This document shows positions 22,309 to 33,434 of a stretch of DNA of 64,000 nucleotides, piece after piece. Every line of letters begins with the position of its first letter. Position 1 is the first letter of the stretch. Position numbers and translations under genes: made by a program. The notes beneath the pieces are model-generated. The model was given only the letters and a program-made list of their open reading frames with translations, ran no database searches and was not told the DNA's origin. The DNA comes from Paracamarosporium sp. OC-R06-R3 (lineage: Eukaryota; Ascomycota; Dothideomycetes; Pleosporales; Didymosphaeriaceae), in contig JACVRA010000095.1 in the NCBI GenBank assembly GCA_019828545.1, positions 375,305-439,304 of the forward strand, given 5' to 3'.

Positions 22309-22999
22309 ATGGTCTTGGGTCTATATTGAAACGTCGGATTGCTTGCCCTGCTTCTGTGCGAATCTTTCTGATGGAACGTGAGCAATCACGGTAGCGCAGG
22401 GGTTCCTGCCTGAACGCGTCACGTTCGCGTTGAAACCGCGGTTAAGGTGGCGCAGCATGGCATGTAGAGCAAATTAAGAACAGATAAACAGAAAAGCTCT
22501 TGAGGAATTCACGAAGATGTTTTGCAATTTATCACCCTTTTGATGTCAATGGAATTGCAGGTCTCAACAGTAGACAGCACGCTTAATGCCACCTAGGATG
22601 ATACCTTTGGCAGGGTTCGATCTTTGGCCTATTATGAGCTAGCCTAAAATTGTTAGCACATCTTGATCGCCTCCTAATGAGGTTGAGGGAACACAGGCTG
22701 CAAGCTGCGCAACTAACGCGGACCTGCACACACGGCTGCAGTGAACTTTATCAACTTTGATCACATAGCTAAATACCAAGTCATTATACCTCAGCACCAC
22801 TAAGCTATCCAAGATAACCAGTGATAGCATCACGCTTACTCTAACAAGATACATCAGAACGTAGCAATCTTAAGGCTTAGACTTAAACTATACACAACGA
22901 AAAAACATACTAATAAAGCTTGCTTGAAATCATGCAGGGGATTCCCTGATCGAGCGCGTTCGTATTAAAAGTGGTGCGTACTTTGCCATAGCTTGCGCA
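22309..22999. other. Intergenic, AT-rich
   Basis: About 690 bp between two minus-strand genes. A GGTTCGAT-like stretch near 22613 was checked and does not fold as a tRNA. Nothing else seen. Confidence 0.5.
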
Positions 23000-24178
23000 T
23001 TATGATTCAGTCTTCCTTTCCAGTTTTCGTGGCTTCTTCCTCTGAGGTGCTGGTTGTGAACTGGACTTCGTGTTGCTATCACTGGGCCTGTTCAATTTCC
23101 TTGGTTTCTTCCGCTCTGTATTCGGCGCCGTCGATGATTGGTTCTGCGTCGGAGCCTGTTTCGGTTTGTTCGTTGTCGTTGGTTTGCTAGTAGGTTGGGG
23201 CTTGGAAGGCGGGTTACGCTTCTGAGCTTGGTTGGCTTCAGTGGGCGCTTTAGGCTTGGAAGACTCTTTGGCCTTTGGTGCTGCTTTAGGCGTCGGGGCT
23301 TCCTTAGGTTTTGACGGCTCCTTCCGTGCTGTGGTCTGTTGAGGCCGTTGTTGCTTTTGCGCGTTTTCTTGGGACTGACGAGATATCTGCTGCTTTTGGT
23401 TGGGTTTTGCTGGTTGTGTCTGGCTACGCGTGCCCGAACTCGTTTTTTCGTTTGTCGAGGATTGCTTTTCGGAGTTACTCTTCCCACCCCAGGAAGGCAT
23501 CGAAGGCATGTTGGGCATATTGGGCATGCTGGGTATTGATGGCATAGATGGCATCCAACTTGTCATATCTTTCGCAGATTGCGCCCAAGAGTCTGGCATC
23601 GCCCCTCCGTCGTCCGACTTCATCTGTTCCAATTCTTCTTTCGTGGGTGCTTGTGTTTCTCTCGTCTGCATGACCATCTTCTCCAATGCCTTCTTCTGTG
23701 CTGGAGTTGAGTTCCAGTTGGGAAAGTCTCCGACAATGCTCCTGACTCCCTGGCTTGCCATGTTTCCAATGTCCCAAAATGGGCCATGCATTGCTCCGTA
23801 GACAGATCCGACACCACCGCCAAGCAGACCCGTCACTGTAGATACGGTTCCGCCAACTACTGCTCCCGTCAACTTTCCCAGCGTAACGCCTGGCTGGACA
23901 CCTACACCTGCTCCAGCGGCGAGACCCTGGAATGTGCCGGAGCGCGTGTATTTCGCTGCCTTGCCAAACGATTCGGCTTCGATCTCTTTGTTAACAGCTT
24001 TGGCAAGAATTTCTTCGCGTGCATCCGGATCGCCCGCAGCATTGGCAGCTTGCCTTAGCTCATATGCTTTTTGCATTCCCTGGAGCGCCATGCTCGCCGA
24101 AACAGACGAGTTCTGTTTGATATCATTTTCCGGGATAGGTTGTTGGGAATTACCGGTCTTCTTCTGCTGGCCTGACAT
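23000..24178 (-). CDS. Hypothetical protein with glycine-zipper core and Pro/Lys/Gln-rich tail
   Basis: Single exon, 392 aa. Residues about 30-75 are a charged, Ala-rich predicted helix. Residues about 85-132 form a Gly-rich hydrophobic stretch (AAGAGVGVQPGVTLGKLTGA then VTGLLGGGVGSVYGAMHGP) with GxxxG spacing, resembling glycine-zipper membrane segments. A short Met-Pro repeat (MPSMPSIPSMPNMPNMPSMPSW) lies near 209-230. The last 150 residues are low-complexity Lys/Pro/Gln/Ser, with twin ERKKPRKLNR and QRKKPRKLER motifs. No enzyme domain is recognised. A membrane- or lipid-associated protein with a flexible basic tail is possible; this is inference. Confidence 0.7.
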   Translation of the reverse strand: MSGQQKKTGNSQQPIPENDIKQNSSVSASMALQGMQKAYELRQAANAAGDPDAREEILAKAVNKEIEAESFGKAAKYTRSGTFQGLAAGAGVGVQPGVTLGKLTGAVVGGTVSTVTGLLGGGVGSVYGAMHGPFWDIGNMASQGVRSIVGDFPNWNSTPAQKKALEKMVMQTRETQAPTKEELEQMKSDDGGAMPDSWAQSAKDMTSWMPSMPSIPSMPNMPNMPSMPSWGGKSNSEKQSSTNEKTSSGTRSQTQPAKPNQKQQISRQSQENAQKQQRPQQTTARKEPSKPKEAPTPKAAPKAKESSKPKAPTEANQAQKRNPPSKPQPTSKPTTTNKPKQAPTQNQSSTAPNTERKKPRKLNRPSDSNTKSSSQPAPQRKKPRKLERKTES

Positions 24179-24677
24179 TATGTGGATGTAAATAAAGCTG
24201 GACTCTCAGATGGCGCCTCGGTGGTTTTAATGAATGGAAACATTGATCTACGTGATCTACATACGTCATTAGCGCGTACATGGTGGCGTTGCTAAGGCGC
24301 TAGGATGCCACGATCTCAAGACAATCCAAGGGAAAACCTGGCTGTCTCTTGATATGCGTAGACCGACGAGCTACAAAGATAAAATGCGAGCATTTCGGAG
24401 ATTTACTTAGCAGACCCTTAAAGGGTTGATGGACCCATGGGTGGAGGGTTAGCGTTTTCCTATTTGTAGAATAGCGCCATCACGTGAAGCGACGGCGGAT
24501 GCCCAGGCGGTCTTAGCCAATAATGTCTCAGTATGGTCAAGGCACAGTTATGAAGTGTCAAATCACTCCAAATGAGCCATATATGCGATCTTCGTTGTAA
24601 ATCGAGAGTACTGATTAATGATCCAGTGTATGTGAAGGACCCGCTACAAGGTATTTGTCCATTGCCTAGACGCCTTT
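24179..24677. other. Intergenic
   Basis: About 500 bp, containing the promoter of the glycine-zipper gene and the 3' end of the urea transporter gene. No other feature seen. Confidence 0.5.
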
Positions 24678-26758
24678 TCATTTCTCGCCCACGCTCTCCG
24701 TCACCACTTCATCTGGTGTCGCACTTCCCGAACTCTCGTCTTGCTTTCCACCTTTGGAGAAAGTATCCTTCAGCACCTGCCATATCTGCCTCATACCTCC
24801 ATCAATCAACGGCAAACAGATAGCAACAAAGACAGTGAACCAGAGCCACAGCAGCGCAATGACAATCCATGCGACGAACAGTCCTTTTCCCATAACATTC
24901 CTCGCGCCATACATTGGTAGCGGCCAAATCAGCACTTGGCCGAAGAAAGTCGCAGTGCCCCAGTAAGCTGCGATTCGAGACATGCGCTTCATATACGCTA
25001 CGCGTTCCGGCGTAAAATAGCTGCTAACATTAAAAGGTTGTAAAGTGTTGTGCGTAGAAGCGATACGATCTATCTTAAGAAGCGTATCCCAGTCAAAATC
25101 CTGAGGCCAAAAATAAGATATACCAAGTGTTATGGGTAGCGGGACAAACATGGAGGTCAGAACCGCGTACATGCACGGAAGAGTCTTTCCTGTCGTTATG
25201 ACGTTGACGCTCCCATATAACGAGTAGGCAGTGCCAAACCAAACCGTAAAGCCAGCAAGCATACCAACGATGGGTGCTACTACGGCCGCAGAAGCGGGCT
25301 GTCTGCGCCAGAGTAGCGCAAAGCAAGTCGGAAACGTCCCTGGGCAAATAACTATCCCAATCATGTAAATGGTCCAGTTGAGGTCCACGCCGCCTTTGTG
25401 GAGGGCCGTAGCAAAGGACGATATGAACAAGGCGCATCCCACGACTCCAATATGTGACCAACGTATTAGTTCGCGATTGGAGGGAGTATTGTTGATGTAG
25501 GTTCCGTATATATCAAAAGACACAATAGAGCTTACCGCTATAAGCTGTGCGGATGCCACTGACGTGCAAGCCATGAAGAGAATGAGCAGAATGGCGACGG
25601 CACCACCTTTACCGGCAACAGCAGACGCGGCGTAGGGCAGGACGAGGCCTCCAGACACTTCAGCTTGAGTCATCCGGCGCGGATAAGTTGGCCATGCTGG
25701 TGTCTGTTCGAGTACGAGCGCTCCTATTACATGTCAACAAAGGGTTGCGAATGGGGTCTCGCTCAACTTACCTAGTCCAACAATAGTACCAAATGCCCAC
25801 GGAATACCAAAATACGCATTGCCTCCAAGAATGTACCCGGGCACTGCTGCCGCAACATCGGCCGAGAAACCTTTCTGCCAAAATCCTGTATCCATGATGA
25901 CAATGCCAAAATTTGTGACGATATGGATGATGCCGAAGAAAAGGGACTCATCGCTTTTCATGGTCAAATAAGACCCTTCGTAATTTCCTGCAACCGGGCC
26001 GGTTTGGGAGAGTTTCGACAGAACGTCGTATAAATTCTGTATTGACCCAATTTCGTTCATAACGATGAGCTTAATACAAAACCACACCAGAACGATCATG
26101 ATGACGAAGGTGTGGATGTAGTCAGTCAAGAATGTGGCACGAAGGCCACCCCAGTAGGTGTACACAACAACACCTAAGGGTAGGAGATACGTGCAAGCTA
26201 CGACATCAATGCCAGTCAATGATGACACTGCTGTTGAGGCTCCGACAAGCATCGAGGTGAAGTTGAAAATGTTGTTCAGGAGCGCCAACACAATCCACGT
26301 AAGGTGTGCGACCTTGCCATATCGAACCTTAATAATCTCGAGAAGTGTATGAGCGTTGGGTGCCTTTAGCTTTGCTTGTATTGCGAGAAATGCGAAGAAG
26401 CATATCATAACGGATTGGCCATTCGCCCACCATACGGGAAGCGCAATGCCATACCAGTATGTGAGATAGGGTGCACCCAGCAGAGCTGACGTGAAGGTCC
26501 ACGATGAGATAACGGCACTCGCTGTAAGCCCTGTGCCAACCGAACGATTAGCGACCATGAATGTTTCTGTGGATTTGTTGTCTTCCCCGAAGCTAGATCT
26601 GAGCGCTCGAGTTACAAAAATCATGCCTAAAGGGGTCAGTATGCACCTCCATCTCCGAAAATTCGAGACGAAATACCGACTGCAAAGGCAACACCCAGGC
26701 CAACCACAATGCCATATCCTACCCCTTGGGACAGCGGTGGTTCCAATGCTTCACTCAT
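24678..26758 (-). CDS. DUR3: DUR3-type urea/polyamine transporter (sodium:solute symporter family)
   Basis: Three exons (26677-26758, 25772-26626, 24678-25723; introns 50 and 48 bp) give 660 aa, the usual size for fungal Dur3. The protein is a plasma-membrane symporter with many transmembrane helices. Family features: PLSQGVGYGIVVGLGVAFAV at the N-terminus, GTGLTASAVISSWTFTSALL, YTYWGGLRATFLTDYIHTF, MDTGFWQKGFSAD, and the splice-restored TYPRRMTQAEVSGGLVLPYAA. The C-terminal tail is hydrophilic. It is divergent from the NtaA-like monooxygenase, and the shared spacer has HGATAR sites, as expected for a nitrogen-regulated permease. Confidence 0.92.
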
Positions 26759-27239
26759 GGTTCCGCGTTGACTGAGCGACAAAACGTAAGGTCAAAAGAA
26801 CATATCTTGCGTAATTATATAACGTCTTCAGTTATTCTTTGTCGCAATATTTAGTGTTGATGATGTTCTGCGTTATCTCCTTGGCACAGGCAATGACGGA
26901 GAACAGCTCGTGGCATTCGCTCCGTCGGCTATCTTTTGCCATAATCAAATGCGCGTAACTGCGCTCTTACATGCTAGATGCCGGTAGATTTTTTCTACAA
27001 CAAGTAAGTCCGGGTATGGCGGGTCGCGATTTAAGCGTTTAGACGGGTAGTCGCTCCAGTTCGTAAGGCGAGGCAAAGATTGCGTGCTACTTTGATTACG
27101 CCAACGCGGTTTGGGTATGCCGACCAAACAACGCTGTAGTGCCAGCATCTTATGAACGTCCTTCGCAACCGTTGTTCTATCTGAAAGACAACCTGCAGTT
27201 GTATGCGTTTACTTTCCGTACCAGGCGCAATATCCGAAC
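26759..27239. promoter_or_regulatory. Divergent promoter with three HGATAR (AreA/GATA-type) sites
   Basis: On the minus strand AGATAA lies at 26873-26878, AGATAG at 26929-26934 and AGATAG at 27177-27182. HGATAR is the known site of AreA/Nit2 nitrogen regulators, and urea transporters are classic AreA targets. Three sites in 481 bp is suggestive but not proof. Confidence 0.5.
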
Positions 27240-28771
27240 ATGGGTGATACCAGTGGTGAAAGCCGCTCGCAGAAAAAGTGGATTCTCAATGCATTCTCAA
27301 TGAGTAGTCCAGGGCACGTCGCATCTGGTATGTCTCTCTTTTGCAAAATGTCTTTGCCAGTTGGACTCAATCGCAATTACAGGGCTGTGGCGGCACCCCA
27401 AGAATCAAACACACAGGTATAAAGACATTACATACTGGATTGACCTTGCGAAACTTCTCGACGGTAACTTCCATGGGTTGTTCCTCGCAGATATGCTTGG
27501 AATATACGACCACTACAAAGGACCTGGAAACATCGAACCTGCAATACCAGGCGCTGCGCAGTTTCCGATTTCTGATCCATCGTCAGTATCATCAAGGACA
27601 AAATGCGTATGAAACACTAACATAAGCTTGAAGACTGCCAATAGCAACCATGGCCGCAGTGACGAAGTCGCTCTCCTTTGGCATCACAGCATCAACCACA
27701 TACGAGAATCCATTCCTTCTGGCGCGAAGGTATAGTACATTAGACCACCTAACCAACGGGCGCGTAGCGTGGAACGTGGTGACTTCCTATCTCGAATCGG
27801 CAGCTCGAAACCTGGGTTTAGAAACGCAAATTCAACATGACGAGCGTTACGCCATTGCAGAAGAGCATATCGAGGTTGTATACAAGTTGCTAGAAGGCAG
27901 CTGGAAAGAAGGCAGCGTCGTGATGGACCCTGTGACGAAGGAGTATGCAAGACCCAGTGGCGTGCGTCGGATTGACCACCATGGAAAATACTTCAACGTC
28001 GCAGGCCCCCATTTGGTGGAGCCTTCACGTCAAAGAACGCCGTTTATATTCCAAGCTGGAGCGTCAAAAGCGGGTAAAGACTTCGCCACTAAACACGCGG
28101 AAGCGATGTTCCTACCAGGCATGACGCACGCTTCAGTCCGCGCGCAGGTAGAGGATATCCGGACCAGTGCTGTACAACATGGGCGCAATGCAGATTCCAT
28201 CCGGCTTATTGTAGGTATGCTTGTCATAGTCGACGAGACCGATGAGCTGGCACAGCAACGGTATGAAGAGTATCTGTCCTATGCCGACCTCGAAGGATCA
28301 CTTGCGCTATTCGGCGGGTGGACGGGTACTGATCTGAGCAAATATGCAGACGATGAAGACTTCAAGTTTTCAAGCCATGGTGGGATCCGCTCGCTGATCA
28401 CCTCCTGGTCAGAAACCATTCCTGGCTCAGAGGGAATCAGGTGGACTAAGTCTCGCGTTGCCCACGAGCTGGCTCTCGGTGGACCTCATCCTAGAGCGAT
28501 TGGATCTGCTAACACGGTAGCTGATATCCTTGAAGGATGGATCCGAGAAACGGGCGTGGATGGATTCAATGTTTCTTACGCAGTTAACCCGTCTGACTTC
28601 GAAGCTGTTATAAGGTTCTTGATACCGGAGCTAAAAAGACGCAATGTTTTTTGGAACCCTACGGAAGCCGAGGGCAGAACAACAAGAGAAAATTATTTGG
28701 CGGATGGAAAAGGTAGCCGGCTTCGGGAAGACCATCCAGGGTCAAAATTCACGTGGAAAGTAGACACATAG
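27240..28771 (+). CDS. FMN-dependent monooxygenase, NtaA/SnaA/DszA family (luciferase-like)
   Basis: Three exons (27240-27327, 27383-27581, 27634-28771; introns 55 and 52 bp) give 474 aa. The family uses reduced FMN from a partner reductase to oxygenate substrates such as nitrilotriacetate, pristinamycin or dibenzothiophene derivatives. Motifs: KWILNAFSMSSPGHVASG then LWRHPKNQTHRYKD across the first splice, HGLFLADMLGIYDHYKG, MAAVTKSLSFGITASTTYE, NGRVAWNVVTSYLESAARN and PFIFQAGASKAGKDFA, all characteristic. No secretion signal. The exact substrate is unknown; location next to the urea transporter suggests release or use of nitrogen-containing compounds. Converges on HMG-CoA lyase with 106 bp between stop codons. 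Confidence 0.9.
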
Positions 28772-28877
28772 TATGCTCAGTGCTCAGTTCAGTGGAACCT
28801 TTTCAAGTCCAAAACCCAAATTGCGTTATCATATCAACTGTAAAGAGGTTACTGATATTATGACATGCTTACAGTAT

Positions 28878-30117
28878 CTACGCTTCCCGTTTCTTTATCT
28901 GCGCCATAGTCGCTTTTCCGGCCCTACTCTCGTTCGAGCGTCCAATCTCATATGAGATCCATTCTCCGACCTCGGACAATTTTTCAATATCAACACCGGT
29001 CTTCAAGCCCAGACTGTGGAAACAGTGGATCAAGTCTTCGCTGGCAACATTGCCCGTCGCACCAGGGCTGAAAGGACAGCCACCAAGACCCGCAACTGCG
29101 GAGTCAAACGTTCGGATACCATGCTCAAGCGAGACAAGAGAATTGACCAACGCCTGTCCATACGTATCGTGAAAATGCAGAGCCAGATCGTTTTTCTCGA
29201 TGCCGGCCGCACTAAGCGTCTTGAGGAGTTCTGCAGTCTTGGGCGCAGTACCCATGCCCGTGGTGTCGGCTACTGAGATTTCGTCTGCGCCCATTTCTAG
29301 AAGATTTACAGCCAGTTCGGCGACTTTGTGTGGATCGACATTTGGCCCCTCATATGGGCAGCCGAGAGCCACGGAGATGTACGCCCTCACATTAAGACCA
29401 ACTTCCTTCGCTCGCGTCATAATCGGTTCGAATCTTTGCAAAGACTCTGCTATCGAACAGTTTGTATTCTTCTGGGTGAACGTTTCCGTTGCAGCGGTAA
29501 AGATGGAGAGCTCGTTGATGTTTCCCACTGCTGCGGCCCCGTCTGTTCCAGATGCCGTATCGCTGCCAGGCGAGGGTGGAGGCGTAGGATATCCATCATT
29601 TCCCCCCTTCTTAGCTTCCCATATTGACAGAAAATTGTCCAAGCCTTTGACGTTCGGAAGCAACCATTGATACGTGATGGGATGCGGAGCAGAGGGTGGA
29701 GACGCGAGCACATGTTCAAGGATTTGGGAGGAGTTTGCCATCTGTTCATGCATACATCAGCAATTTGTGCAATAACATCTGCCATGTTGGCAAACAGGAA
29801 AGCGTACGAGTGTAGCGAGGAAGGTGCGATGGCAAAGAGAAGAAGACGTGACAGTAAAGAAAAGGGCTGACCTGTGGCACCCATTTCGGCGATACAAACG
29901 ATCCCGCCTCAATGGTCTTCAATCCAGTCTGTGCAAGTCTGTTGACGAGCTCGATCTTAGTAGCAACCGGTATGCTTTGCTTCTCATTTTGTAGTCCGTC
30001 GCGTGGGCCAACCTCTACAATGCGGACAAAGTCGGATGACGCTGTCGCATACGTTCGCCGTAGTGGATATCGAGCAGCTAGCCGTGCCGTGCGTAGGCAA
30101 GCAAATTTCGAAGTCAT
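28878..30117 (-). CDS. Hydroxymethylglutaryl-CoA lyase
   Basis: Two exons (29872-30117, 28878-29741; intron 130 bp) give 369 aa. The enzyme cleaves HMG-CoA to acetyl-CoA and acetoacetate, the last step of leucine catabolism, in mitochondria. The N-terminus ([21 protein letters not shown]) looks like a mitochondrial presequence, which is why this Met is chosen over the in-frame one at 30270. Motifs: [21 protein letters not shown] across the splice, [22 protein letters not shown], and the catalytic signature [15 protein letters not shown] Pro/Ser/Gly-rich insertion (around [20 protein letters not shown], near residue 125) makes it longer than bacterial and animal enzymes. No peroxisomal C-terminal signal. 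Confidence 0.93.
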
Positions 30118-30499
30118 TGTTGGATGTTCAATGGGATTGTAAGGGACTTGTTGGTTGTGACCAAGGTGGTGTGAGTTACGCGCGGTTACTTGCGGGGAGC
30201 GCGTTTGCGGGGATTCACCTCGGCCCAGAGCTTGGACCTTTTCCTGTTCCATGCTCACTTCTTCCATCAACTTCTCCTTTCGCGTCAGCCATTCGATGTC
30301 GATTCATAGCTTCCTAGCAGCCGATTTGGATTCGAGAAACAGCCAAATGGATATTGATGGAATTAAGTTTGTGTGCCACGTCAATAGGTATTAGATTAAA
30401 AGTGGACTCATTGTCCCAGCTCAAGTCAGTGGGCACCGAAGGCAATATATACAAACAATTAATGAAGGGAATAATAAAAGAAAGAAACAGTTGTGAGCG
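30118..30499. other. Intergenic (tandem minus-strand genes)
   Basis: About 380 bp forming the HMG-CoA lyase promoter and the 3' end of the oxidase gene. Nothing else seen. Confidence 0.5.
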
Positions 30500-32418
30500 C
30501 TAATTCTCAACGCGACAAAGCTTACCGTTCTCGTTTGGCAGACCATCGACACTCTCAACCTTCCACCTCTCGCTACCTACACTCGTAGTAGCAAAGAAGA
30601 CGTCGTACGGATCCAGCTTCGCCTTCAACTTGAGCAAACGCGGATACTTGTCGCCCCAGAATGCCTGCCCGAAATTGGGTTCTAGACGATCCGCTTCTGC
30701 GAGATATGATCCAGCGCCGGGGCTGATGTCCCTCCAGCGCTGCATATCGCCACTCTGGAATTCTTGTCGGGCCTTCAATGTCTCTGCCGCAGTCCCGTTG
30801 GGGCTCCACCGTACAGCTTGCTGAGAGAACAAGATGTTTGGTCGCCACGCTGAATTGACGGCGTTATCAGAATTCGCTGGGTCGACGGCCTTGATGTTGA
30901 AATGCACTTGCACCCGATTGTTCTCGCTCGACTGGCGCAGGTTCTGGAACAGTTCGTCGCGCTTTTCTTTAGTCTCGAAGTTGGAGCGAGGGAACATCCG
31001 AGAGCCGGTTGTAGCATTAATCTTACCAACGGTTTCGAGGGGGAAGGAGCTCCGCCAGGCTTCGTAGTAGGAATTGAAATGAGTGATGTTGGGATCGAAC
31101 TCGATGCCGAGTTCATCCAGACGAGTAAACCAGGGTTGAAGTAATGCCTTGGTTTCCTCAAGTGTTTTATTTGGTGCGAAAAAAGGAGACATGCCGAAGC
31201 TGAAGATCCCAGTGAAGACATTGGGTATGAGCGTCCAATATGCATACGTGCCAGCATCAGCGTTGGGAATGAAATAATCGACATACTCGCGGATCGCCGC
31301 CCAGAATGTTTCGTTGCCGATCTTTTCAGATGTGAACGAGAAGCGCGATGCTGTTGTGGGGAAATCTGGGTGGGCTTTGACCGTTACTGAAGTTGCAATA
31401 CCAAATGTTGAGCCACCCCCGCCTCTCATTGCCCAGAAAAGATCAGTGTTGGACGTAGAGTTTGCTTCAACAAAGTGGCCATCGGCGGTGACAACCTCGA
31501 ACGCAAGCACCTGGTCTGCACCCGTACCGTAGCTAATCCAAGTCAATATAGTGGGACTACTGTTACAATTGAGACTTACAGTGACGTGAGCGGCGAGTGG
31601 CCACCGCCCTGGATGTAGCCTCCAAAGATACCCACAGTTTCACCTTCGCCACCGACAACCGAATGCCCTTTCTCATGCGCAGCCTTGTAGATCTCAAAAG
31701 CTTGCACTCCCACTCCGGCCTTGAAAGCCGGTCCTGAGTATCCCCCTTTCTGGTCCACAAAGTTCTCGATGTATTCGATCTTCTTGAAGTAATGGGTCCA
31801 GATACTCAGTGCATCCTTTCCACCAGACTTCCCAAGGAAATCATGCCCAGTGTTCTTGACTACCAATCTTACTCCAGTATTGCGAGCAAAATTCACTCCC
31901 ATCTGGATGTGCGCCGGTTCTGTTGCGTTGATAACGTACATAGGGAATCCGCCCCTCGTGCAATTGTGTGAATCGAAGATGTTCGGAGGAAGACAAGTCA
32001 TGCCCTGAGCGACAGGAGACATCATCTCCACAGGGTTGTCGAAGTGTGAATATGATTCGTTCCAGTGTGCGGTCACTTTCGCGCATTCCGATGGATTGTA
32101 GAGTGGTCCATTGTAACAGACAGATGCTAGAGGATCTGGTTTACTCAGGAGACGGCTGTCCACTACCTGGTTCAATCTCGCCCACGCTTCGTCTGATGGC
32201 CAGTCCTGGTCACCTGGATAGACTTTGCATCTCGAGGAGTTAGTTTGTGGTGCTGTTCCTGAGCGAAAAAGATTCTTGATGTCTGCGGTCACTCCCTCTA
32301 GAGCCTTGTCGACCATGCGCAGCGAGTCCCGGGATGTGACAGGAGTTGCAGTTGCAAAGGCTGCTAGGAAGGCTGAGAGCCAAAAAGCCTTCCGTCCATT
32401 GTGATGCTCCGGTGCCAT
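30500..32418 (-). CDS. Secreted FAD-linked oxidoreductase (berberine-bridge-like)
   Basis: Two exons (31580-32418, 30500-31532; intron 47 bp) give 623 aa. A hydrophobic stretch (FWLSAFLAAFATATPVTS) near residues 13-30 is a likely signal peptide. The FAD_binding_4 core has NTGHDFLGKSGG, whose His is the probable 8-alpha-histidyl FAD attachment, then GGEGETVGIFGGYIQGGGHS, MRGGGGSTFGIATSVTV, and a C-terminal BBE segment GDKYPRLLKLKAKLDPYDVF. The second covalent Cys of bicovalent BBE enzymes is not seen (the region reads QGGGHSPL), so attachment is probably through His only. Likely secreted oxidase of carbohydrates or phenolics; substrate unknown. Several Asn-x-Ser/Thr sites fit secretion. Confidence 0.9.
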
Positions 32419-33434
32419 TGTGACGATCCCGACCTTGTTCTTCGTTGCGACGAGCCTCAGCTAAAGGAGTGAATGCTGAAGGCAGTCGTCTACCCTTTGA
32501 AGATTGTCAAAGAACGATGTCCTCGAGGAAAGAGCAGGTGGGTGCAACGCGGAGAACCTCCACTTCTCGTAACAGAAATACAAGAGCCGATCGCAACATG
32601 CTCAACGGCGTCAATGAGCCGACGCGACTCGTCAAGGCCAATGCGGCCCCTGTATGCTCGCTACGACCGACGATCTTTCCTAAATACACCACGAACATGG
32701 CCCGAATAGAAAGCACTCTTTTTCTTAAAAGGGGTACAACCGTTGTTCATAGCGGTAAGAAAAGCAATCACCGCTTGTTCATGCAGAGGATGACCCCGCA
32801 TCTTGCATGCAGCGAACTAGATAGCTGCAAGATACAACATGTATCACACAGAGTAAATCTCACTAAAATGTTTAGAGTCCAGTAGATGGCGCGTCGCCAC
32901 GCGTGCGTTGGGCAATTGTCGCCTGCCGTGGTCGGAGATATCTCCTGCATGGCGTTTCACCACGCCAATTGATGTGAAAACCTGGTTGTAGTCCATGCTT
33001 GGGCCGCGACTGTTCACAGAGCTGAGTACAGGCTAGTCTGTTGGGGTGTTAGCGCAAACTCAATAGCTTCGAGCGACTCAGGGACAACGTCGCGGAATGT
33101 CATCCGAAGCCAGATCGTCGTCTATTCTCTCCGAATTGGGAGCCCATGCAGGTGCCTGTCAATTCCCGCTGGGCTGCCCTGAGCCTGTGCACGCTACCTT
33201 CGGGTGCAACCGTCTTAAAAGTATCGAGGCCCTCAAGTGCACAAGCTAGAGACTGTCACTTCGCTATCTAGTTTACACTCTACGGGTGCATTAGTCGATC
33301 TTCAAAGATCTTCATTGAAGTAACTGCACATGCATGAAATCTGAACTCGTAAGTAATACACCATGCCAGCTGGCATTGTAGAGAAAGACTGACGATATCT
33401 TCCCTTTAGATTTTCCTGCGTTTTTGCTCTGGAC
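32419..33434. other. Divergent intergenic region with clustered inverted repeats
   Basis: About 1 kb between the oxidase and the 7-TM gene. It holds the inverted-repeat cluster at 32887-32967 (listed separately). A 146-aa plus-strand ORF at 32445-32885 has no motifs and is probably chance. Confidence 0.5.
32887..32967. repeat. Cluster of three short inverted repeats
   Basis: TGGCG-CGT-CGCCA at 32887-32899, the perfect 12-bp palindrome GGAGATATCTCC at 32934-32945, and TGGCGT-N6-ACGCCA at 32950-32967. The first and third share the TGGCG/CGCCA arms. Could be protein-binding sites or hairpins. Confidence 0.55.

Noticed and set aside
22580..22660. tRNA-like GGTTCGAT box
   Set aside because: The flanks do not form a T stem or an acceptor stem. 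No A box at the right distance.
32445..32885. 146-aa plus-strand ORF
   Set aside because: No motif, odd composition, within a divergent promoter region.
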